Shown: piece after piece, positions 59,401-64,000 of the stretch
Position numbering within the stretch: the first letter of the stretch is position 1
Layout of the letters: every line of letters begins with the position of its first letter
Assembly: GCF_002006995.1 (NCBI RefSeq)
Contig: NZ_MRUL01000012.1
Location: 1 to 64,000, forward strand
Origin: Izhakiella australiensis
GTDB lineage: Bacteria; Pseudomonadota; Gammaproteobacteria; Enterobacterales; Enterobacteriaceae
Direction of reading: 5' to 3'
DNA: 64,000 nt
Translations under genes and position numbers: made by a program
The notes under the pieces: generated by a model
Seen by the model: the letters and a program-made list of their open reading frames with translations, nothing else
What the model was told of the DNA's origin: nothing
Databases searched by the model: none

Positions 59401-59588
59401 CGCAGCTGGCCGCCAGCGCGCACCGGCTGAAAGGCAGCTGGCTGCTGCTGGGATATACGCAGGGTGAAGCGCTCTGCCAGCGGTTGATTCAGGGAGCGGA
59501 CCAGCAACAACTCGACAAACGTGCGCTCAATTTACTGTTATCATTATGCGATAAGCTGGTATCCAGACTGGAAAACGATGGCGCATAA
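56469..59588 (+). CDS. BvgS/EvgS-like unorthodox hybrid sensor kinase
   Basis: 1039 residues from GTG 56469. Order: signal peptide (1-21), two tandem periplasmic Venus-flytrap domains (about 47-265 and 280-500), one transmembrane helix (about 518-540), a short basic coil, HisKA (SHELRTPM, His near 577), HATPase ([42 protein letters not shown]), receiver (IVDDH, Asp near 858 in [13 protein letters not shown]), and Hpt (SAHRLKGSW, near 984). The PAS domain of EvgS is absent. The zitB start lies inside its last codons. The signal is unknown. The GTG was chosen because it overlaps the regulator stop; the frame also opens at 56454. Confidence 0.9.
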   Translation: MIRCLLLMLVLLSMTITARADLHPISSLMMAPSMMPASPPDPPAEQIIRVGILQDSSAPRNIVVGNDLYGINADYLVALHQISGLSFRITPYASPGSLMTAMNNGLLDVAFGVASQPLAKGYFATQPWFSSPLRIYRNRNNARQVMFNSASARIAISSESYRLLAQDFARQHRWLIRDNDLQALYMLLNQQADYVVADETSAGFLLSQLQQGQIYQLASSPDAGMLSLQAVGRDLRLIRCLDEALRALPVEVVNGIQERWSSQLPRYQDSNTASLTAMERGWIAEHPQVTYAAVSDDYPWSYRQANGDAAGYSVELLQVIGQNTGLRFKPVWVSNPHQAAALVDSGRAMIQLMRPLTGDDNMQGNTLPVWRALWGVYVNNASHGVSRWQDLNAQRIGILDGDIARHMVPAGAHLVSFSDRKALYDALANGQLNALVDNVFSARAQLESGYADSLRLAFAASDTAWPVAFGLARQQPLLRTLLNKSLQQIPASTQQRMRESWSNGSNPAQNSRTQMRPVSVFVLIAALFAIVFLLALLVRRYLEQRRERRQRRQLELEREEARRANAMKSQFLATVSHELRTPMQAILGLLEVEAARHPGANNLAVIQRSAAGLMTLLNDLQDHARVENNTFTLTPRPFDLRRWIAHLSAFYQPLLRPGGPQLIVEAITALPEWVTLDGGRLQQVANNLISNALKFTRTGEIRVTLAVLEQQQHIHLQVVDSGSGIPPEEQIRLFEPWYQPPSGRQLSVQGSGLGLSICREIVTRMGGKIQLESAVGLGTTVLVQLPLELPHPMPSPDLALAAEHQRLAPQRIAIVDDHPTNLLVMEQQLAHCGIQAEVYGEGRALLQAAQQRPFDLIFIDYSMPKPDGVTVARILRRMERNTPHHTRLIFCSADARIISQPEVQVLTDGVLVKPIALDDIQRLLQPGAADDFDDLATRLNQLAGQGSHYQQRLRATLLATLNQDRQLLSQTASLQQWPQLAASAHRLKGSWLLLGYTQGEALCQRLIQGADQQQLDKRALNLLLSLCDKLVSRLENDGA

Positions 59589-60519
59589 TCACTCACATTC
59601 TCACCATGGCGATGATGCCAACCGCTCGCGACTGCTGGCGGCCTTTGCGGTTACTGCACTGTTTATGGTGGCCGAGGTTATCGGCGGCGTGCTCTCCGGC
59701 TCGCTGGCGCTGCTGGCGGATGCCGGTCATATGCTTACCGATACCGCCGCGCTGTTGATGGCGCTGATGGCCATGCAGTTTGCTCAGCGTAAACCCAACA
59801 GCCGCCATACTTTTGGCCTGCTACGGCTGACCACGCTGGCGGCGTTTGTCAACGCGATTGCCCTGCTGGTCATTACCCTGCTGATCGTCTGGGAAGCGGT
59901 CATTCGCTTCTACCATCCGCAACCGGTAGAAGGCGGCCTGATGATGGGGGTTGCCATCGCCGGACTGCTGGCAAATCTGCTGTCATTCTGGCTGCTGCAT
60001 CGCGGCGGCGGGGAGAAAAACCTCAATGTGCGCGCCGCCGCGCTACACGTGCTGGGCGATCTGCTCGGCTCGGTGGGCGCCATTGCTGCCGCGCTCATCA
60101 TTATTTTTACCGGCTGGACGGCTGCCGACCCTATTCTGTCGGTTCTGGTATCGTTGCTGATTCTGCGCAGCGCCTGGACGCTGCTGCGGGAAAGTCTGCA
60201 TGAGCTGCTCGAAGGTTCGCCGCAGGCGCTGGATGCCGATAAGCTGGCGCGGACGCTGGTCAGCTCCATTCCGGAGGTGCGCAACGTCCACCACGTCCAT
60301 TTATGGCAGGTCGGGGAAAAGCCGGTTATTACTCTGCACGTTCAGGTGATCCCACCTTACGATCACGATGCGCTGCTGCAGCGCATCCATCAATTTTTGC
60401 ACCAGCACTACCAGATTGAACACGCAACGGTGCAGATGGAATATCAGCGCTGCGATACTGCTGACTGCCAGCTAACCCTGAGCACGCAGCAACAGCATCA
60501 CTCACATCATCATCACTAA
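59578..60519 (+). CDS. zitB: zinc efflux transporter ZitB
   Basis: 313 residues, as in E. coli ZitB. Cation diffusion facilitator with six helices; the zinc-site motifs are DAGHMLTDT (helix II) and HVLGDLLGS (helix V). His-rich tails occur at both ends ([10 protein letters not shown] and HHSHHHH). It exports zinc in exchange for protons. The start at 59578 matches E. coli and overlaps the sensor-kinase gene by 11 bases, so it may be translated by coupling. Stops of zitB and pnuC overlap convergently by four bases. Confidence 0.93.
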   Translation: MAHNHSHSHHGDDANRSRLLAAFAVTALFMVAEVIGGVLSGSLALLADAGHMLTDTAALLMALMAMQFAQRKPNSRHTFGLLRLTTLAAFVNAIALLVITLLIVWEAVIRFYHPQPVEGGLMMGVAIAGLLANLLSFWLLHRGGGEKNLNVRAAALHVLGDLLGSVGAIAAALIIIFTGWTAADPILSVLVSLLILRSAWTLLRESLHELLEGSPQALDADKLARTLVSSIPEVRNVHHVHLWQVGEKPVITLHVQVIPPYDHDALLQRIHQFLHQHYQIEHATVQMEYQRCDTADCQLTLSTQQQHHSHHHH

Positions 60520-61232
60520 GAAAGCGCCTGTGAGCCATGCTGGCGAGCGCTCTTTATCCATAGCCAGCTGCCGTTCAGCGCAATCAGCGTCAGGATGACG
60601 TATTCCAGCGCCATGGCGTACACGCCCTGGCGGGAAAATATCATCACGCTTATTACGTTGATAACCAGCCACAGCAGCCAGTTTTCGACGTATTTCCGCG
60701 TCATCAGAATCATCGCGGCCACCGACAGCACCATCATGCAGGAATCCCAGAAGGGAAAGGCGTCGGGCTGCAGCTGGGGCATTGCCACCGTTAACCCCAT
60801 CGCTCCCATGATTGCCACCGCCAGTCGGGTAAGAAAGGCGAATACCGGATTGATAAACACCGTCATCAGGCCGATAGCAATCGCGCATATTGCCAGCCAG
60901 GCCAGCGCTTTAGGCAGGGGAAGCCAGCGTATTTTCAACGCGGCCTGGTTGTCATTGGTTTGCCGGCTCCAGGCATACCAACCGTAGATATTAGCGGCAA
61001 AAAAGAACAGCTGTAGCAGCAGGCTGGCGTAAAGTTGAATTTGAAAAAAAATCACCGCAAACAGCGTCACGTTAAGCAAGCCAAACGGATAGTTAATAAT
61101 CTTTTCCAGACTGGCAAACCAGATACACAGCAGGCCTGCCAGGGTACCAATCGCTTCAATCCAGGAGAGATCGTAGCCCCCCGCACCCAGCGGAATATGA
61201 AACAGAATATTTTGCGTGCTAAAAAAATCCAT
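60516..61232 (-). CDS. pnuC: nicotinamide riboside transporter PnuC
   Basis: 238 residues (E. coli 239), about seven transmembrane helices, with [19 protein letters not shown] and the [15 protein letters not shown] segment with aromatic/Asn residues near the substrate channel. Imports nicotinamide riboside, trapped by NadR kinase activity. It lies 31 bases after nadA, same strand, so they form an operon. Confidence 0.95.
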   Translation of the reverse strand: MDFFSTQNILFHIPLGAGGYDLSWIEAIGTLAGLLCIWFASLEKIINYPFGLLNVTLFAVIFFQIQLYASLLLQLFFFAANIYGWYAWSRQTNDNQAALKIRWLPLPKALAWLAICAIAIGLMTVFINPVFAFLTRLAVAIMGAMGLTVAMPQLQPDAFPFWDSCMMVLSVAAMILMTRKYVENWLLWLVINVISVMIFSRQGVYAMALEYVILTLIALNGSWLWIKSARQHGSQALS

Positions 61233-61263
61233 CCGTTATGATCCTTAATGCGCTGAAATACGC

Positions 61264-62307
61264 TTATCGTTTCAGACCTGCAGCAAAGGTTAGCATACGT
61301 TCCAGCGGGCGCAATGCAGCCGTTCGCAGCCCGGGGGCGACCTGGATTTCATGCTCAATGCCCCCCTGCTCCAGACCGTTGACGATGGCCGCCAGGCCAT
61401 TCATCGCCATCCACGGACAGTGCGCGCAGCTGCGACAGGTTGCGCCTTCACCGGCCGTCGGCGCCTCCAGTAACTCTTTATCCGGCACCGCCTGCTGCAT
61501 TTTGTAGAAAATGCCGCGATCGGTTGCCACTATCATCTGCGCATGCGGCAGGCGCTTCGCTGCCTGAATGAGCTGGCTGGTTGATCCGACTGCATCGGCC
61601 AGATCAACCACCGCCTGCGGCGATTCAGGATGAACCAGCACCGCGGCTCCCGGAAACAGCGCTTTCATATTTTGCAGCGCCTGGGTTTTAAATTCGTCAT
61701 GCACGATGCATGCGCCCTGCCAGCAGAGAATATCTGCGCCGGTCTGCCGCGCGACGTAGCGTCCGAGATGGCGATCGGGTGCCCAGAGAATTTTCTCGCC
61801 GAGGCTGTCGAGATGTTCAATCAGATCAACCGCGATGCTGGAGGTGACTACCCAGTCGGCCCGGGCTTTTACCGCAGCGGAGGTATTGGCATAGACCACC
61901 ACAGTGCGATCCGGATGCTGGTCGCAAAAAGCGCTGAAGGCATCCGCGGGACAGCCTAAGTCAAGCGAACATTCGGCGTACAGCGTAGGCATCAGAATGC
62001 GCTTTTCCGGGCTGAGAATTTTTGCTGTCTCGCCCATAAAACGCACCCCGGCCACCAGCAGCGTGGATGCCGGATGCTGACTGCCGAAACGCGCCATTTC
62101 CAGCGAATCCGCCACGCAGCCACCGGTTTCCTCCGCCAGCGCCTGAATTTCAGGGTCGGTATAGTAGTGCGCCACCATGACAGCATCCTGCTCACGCAGT
62201 AACCGCTTGATACGCGTGCGATAGCCGGCCTTTTCAGCCGCGCTGAGCCGCGCGGGCTTTGGCGGAAACGGATAAATTGCACTTTCAGGATCAAACATCA
62301 GGCTCAT
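61264..62307 (-). CDS. nadA: quinolinate synthase NadA
   Basis: 347 residues, as in E. coli. Makes quinolinate from iminoaspartate and dihydroxyacetone phosphate. [4Fe-4S] ligands are in [18 protein letters not shown] and [12 protein letters not shown]. Substrate residues [12 protein letters not shown] and [11 protein letters not shown] are intact. First gene of nadA-pnuC. A NadR box lies 75 bases upstream. Confidence 0.96.
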   Translation of the reverse strand: MSLMFDPESAIYPFPPKPARLSAAEKAGYRTRIKRLLREQDAVMVAHYYTDPEIQALAEETGGCVADSLEMARFGSQHPASTLLVAGVRFMGETAKILSPEKRILMPTLYAECSLDLGCPADAFSAFCDQHPDRTVVVYANTSAAVKARADWVVTSSIAVDLIEHLDSLGEKILWAPDRHLGRYVARQTGADILCWQGACIVHDEFKTQALQNMKALFPGAAVLVHPESPQAVVDLADAVGSTSQLIQAAKRLPHAQMIVATDRGIFYKMQQAVPDKELLEAPTAGEGATCRSCAHCPWMAMNGLAAIVNGLEQGGIEHEIQVAPGLRTAALRPLERMLTFAAGLKR

Positions 62308-62380
62308 ATTGCTATCTCGTTTTTTTCATTGAACTAGCCATCGCGTGTTTCGCCTTATTCTGGCGATATTTCGCTCGGTT

Positions 62381-62398
62381 TGTTTTATATACTAAACA
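62381..62398 (-). promoter_or_regulatory. NadR operator of nadA-pnuC
   Basis: TGTTTT-ATATAC-TAAACA has one mismatch to the NadR box TGTTTA-N6-TAAACA. High NAD would repress nadA-pnuC through it. Confidence 0.75.
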
Positions 62399-62463
62399 AG
62401 ATAGCCCATTCTGACCAGCAAACTTATTATTCCCCTGGTGTACAAAAGCGGTTCTTCGTCCGA

Positions 62464-62952
62464 CTACAGCAGCGTGGTGTTTTCCAGGCTCAGTAAAAAC
62501 GCTTTAACCTCCAGACCACCGGCAAAACCGGTCAGTTTGCCATTGCTACCAATGACCCGATGGCAAGGCGCGACGATACTGACCGGATTTTTACCGTTGG
62601 CGGCGCCTACGGCCCGTACCGCCGCCGGACTGCCGACCTGAGCGGCTATTTCGGCGTAACTACGGGTTTCCCCAAACGGAATAGTCAGCAGCGCGGCCCA
62701 CACTTTTTTCTGGAAATCCGTGCCGCTAAAATCAAGCGGCAGATCAAATACCCGCCGTTCACCGGCAAAGTACTCTTTAAGCTGCCGGGCCGTTTGCAGC
62801 AAAACAGGATGGTCGGGCCGATCAACTATTGGCGTGCGCTTAATGCGTATCGCCCCTTCGTTTTCCCACAAAATGGCTGACAGCCCTTTATCACTGGCGA
62901 TCAGCTCCAGCTCACCTACCGGGGTGACGACGGTTTTACGGTAGTAGCCCAT
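62464..62952 (-). CDS. ogt: methylated-DNA-[protein]-cysteine S-methyltransferase (Ogt type)
   Basis: 162 residues. Suicide repair of O6-methylguanine/O4-methylthymine. The acceptor motif PCHRVIG (Cys near 130) follows IPFGETRSYAEIAAQVGSP and AVGAANGKNPVSIVA; the arginine finger of GSPAAVRAVG and GFAGGLEVKAFLL are present. The start at 62952 (MGYYRKTVVTPVG) has AGGAG eight bases upstream; the longer frame to 63081 crosses the palindrome. Divergent from the Ada/AlkA-like gene, 170 bases away. Confidence 0.92.
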   Translation of the reverse strand: MGYYRKTVVTPVGELELIASDKGLSAILWENEGAIRIKRTPIVDRPDHPVLLQTARQLKEYFAGERRVFDLPLDFSGTDFQKKVWAALLTIPFGETRSYAEIAAQVGSPAAVRAVGAANGKNPVSIVAPCHRVIGSNGKLTGFAGGLEVKAFLLSLENTTLL

Positions 62953-63010
62953 TTTACTTTCTCCTGCAGGTTGGTTAATCCTGTCCATTATTACGCGTTC
63001 GCAACGGGAT

Positions 63011-63067
63011 ACTGGCTGTTTTCGGACACCAGTATAAAATGGCTTGTGCTGTCCGAAAACAGCCAGT
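63011..63067. promoter_or_regulatory. 18-bp perfect inverted repeat between ogt and the Ada/AlkA-like gene
   Basis: Arms ACTGGCTGTTTTCGGACA (63011-63028) and TGTCCGAAAACAGCCAGT (63050-63067), separated by 21 bases containing TATAAAAT. The site is centrally placed between two divergent alkylation-repair genes. It may be an operator for the adjacent Ada-type protein or a transcript hairpin; an operator is the preferred reading. It is unlike the E. coli Ada box (AAT-N6-GCAA). Confidence 0.6.
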
Positions 63068-63122
63068 TTCAGCGCTTTCACCTCGTTACACTGGCGTCAT
63101 TTCTTCCCTCGTAGGAGGTTCC

Positions 63123-64000
63123 ATGATTGAACGTCACATTGCTTATCAGGCGCTTACATCGCGAGATACGCGTTTCGATGGCGTATTTTTTGTTGGCGTT
63201 ACCTCCACCGGCATCTACTGCCGGCCGGTTTGTCCGGTAAAGCCCCCCAGGGAAGAAAACTGCCTGTTTTTCGCCAGCGCCAGCGCGGCGGAAAAAGCGG
63301 CCTTTCGACCCTGCCTGCGCTGTCGGCCCGAGCTGGCGCCCGGCAACGCGCCGGTAGACCATGCCCATCAGGTTGCCGAAAGGGTCATTCAGTGCCTCGA
63401 TGAAAGCCTGAGCAACGGCCAGACCAGCCTGGAGGACGTGGCGCAATACTTTGCTATCAGCCTGCGTCAGCTACGCCGTATTGTGCAGGCTGAGCTGGGG
63501 GTTTCCCCGCTGGAATTAAAGCAAACGCGCCGGCTGCTGCTCGCCAAACAGCTGCTAACCGAGACCCATCTGTCGGTTACCGAAATTGCCTTTGCCAGCG
63601 GCTTTGCCAGCCTGCGTCGCTTTAATGATGTCTTTCGTCAGCGCTATCGCATGCCGCCCAGCCGGCTGCGCAAAGTCGTGGCGGAAAGTAACAGCGCCTC
63701 GCTCAGCAACGACACCTCAACCCTGCTGCTAAGCTATCGCCCTCCTTATGACTGGCAGGCGATGCTGGAATTTCTCAGCTTGCGTATGATCGAGGGCGTG
63801 GAATATGTCGATAATGACAGCTACGCCCGCACGGTGCGCATTGGCGATCATCACGGCTGGCTGCGCGTTAGCCATAATAGCGCCAAAAGCGCGCTCAGCG
63901 TGCAGTTCAGCCATAGCCTCAGTCCGGTGCTGCCAGCGATGCTGCAGCGTCTGCGCAATCTGTTTGATCTCAGCGCTCAGCCGCAGGCGATAGCCGCCCA
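63123..64000 (+). CDS. Ada-like regulator fused to AlkA-type glycosylase (partial)
   Basis: The frame is open to the window edge; 292 codons are visible. Residues 1-75 are an Ada N-terminal zinc domain with cysteines 33, 37, 64 and 67 (GIYCRPVCPV and FRPCLRCRPE); Cys33 corresponds to the methyl-phosphotriester acceptor of Ada. Residues about 80-190 are an AraC-type double helix-turn-helix (SLEDVAQYFAISLRQLRRIV, VTEIAFASGFASLRRFNDVF). From about 204 (LLLSYRPPYDWQAMLEFL) the AlkA N-terminal domain begins. Homologues of about 490 residues end with a HhH-GPD 3-methyladenine glycosylase. AGGAGG precedes the ATG. Its C-terminus is outside the window. Confidence 0.88.
   Translation, partial: MIERHIAYQALTSRDTRFDGVFFVGVTSTGIYCRPVCPVKPPREENCLFFASASAAEKAAFRPCLRCRPELAPGNAPVDHAHQVAERVIQCLDESLSNGQTSLEDVAQYFAISLRQLRRIVQAELGVSPLELKQTRRLLLAKQLLTETHLSVTEIAFASGFASLRRFNDVFRQRYRMPPSRLRKVVAESNSASLSNDTSTLLLSYRPPYDWQAMLEFLSLRMIEGVEYVDNDSYARTVRIGDHHGWLRVSHNSAKSALSVQFSHSLSPVLPAMLQRLRNLFDLSAQPQAIAA

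Noticed and set aside
1-64000. CRISPR arrays, prophage, tRNA or rRNA genes
   Set aside because: None recognised: no regularly spaced repeats, no phage structural genes, no cloverleaf or rRNA sequence seen by eye. A tRNAscan/Infernal run would be decisive.

Overview
This is chromosomal DNA of an enterobacterium. Most genes are close homologues of Escherichia coli K-12 genes, usually with the same length and order. The E. coli 17-18 min map region is preserved from about 14.3 to 62.3 kb and reads rhlE, ybhQ, ybhP-clsB-ybhN, ybhL, moaABCDE, ybhK, uvrB, bioDCFB/bioA, ybhB, pgl, ybhA, modCBA, acrZ, modEF, gal, gpmA, aroG, ybgS, zitB, pnuC, nadA. Within it, the gal operon lacks galE, a GH15 glucanase and a second-locus block (pbpG, yohC, yohD, dusC) lie on the left flank, and Erwinia/Pantoea-type intergenic repeats are present. 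A family-level call of Erwiniaceae (Erwinia, Pantoea, Mixta or relatives) is my inference; genus cannot be decided from this window alone.

Layout. 0-1 kb: the end of an IS3-type element that has cut a fimbrial-subunit-like gene. 1-14.3 kb: mechanosensitive channel, GNAT acetyltransferase, PBP7 (pbpG), yohC/yohD, GH15 enzyme, L,D-transpeptidase with a repeat tail, phosphate transporter behind a PhoB-box-like array, MFS transporter behind a perfect CRP-type palindrome, dusC. 14.3-24.7 kb: rhlE, ybhQ, the ybhP-clsB-ybhN lipid operon, ybhL, a chemoreceptor, a low-GC gene with an F-box-like motif, and yaiW. 24.8-36 kb: molybdopterin synthesis (moaABCDE), ybhK, uvrB with an SOS box, a 0.9-kb gene-free stretch with DnaA boxes, an orphan UrtE-like ATPase, and the biotin genes. 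36-43.4 kb: bioA, curA, ybhB, a secreted hydrolase, a membrane-anchored AraC regulator, pgl, ybhA. 43.4-44.1 kb: a non-coding repeat island. 44.1-53.8 kb: modABC, acrZ, modE, modF, galTKM, gpmA. 54-64 kb: aroG, ybgS, a BvgS/EvgS-like two-component system coupled to zitB, pnuC-nadA, and divergent ogt / ada-alkA-type alkylation-repair genes.

Regulatory logic visible in the DNA: two 24-bp ModE operators of identical architecture precede moaA and modA, linking molybdate uptake to cofactor synthesis; a BirA operator sits between bioB and bioA; a NadR box precedes nadA-pnuC; a LexA box precedes uvrB; two GalR operators precede galT; and an 18-bp perfect inverted repeat lies between ogt and the Ada/AlkA-like gene. 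The least expected items are the F-box-like protein, the kinase-zitB gene overlap, the ogt/ada palindrome, and the ABC ATPase with a degenerate signature motif.
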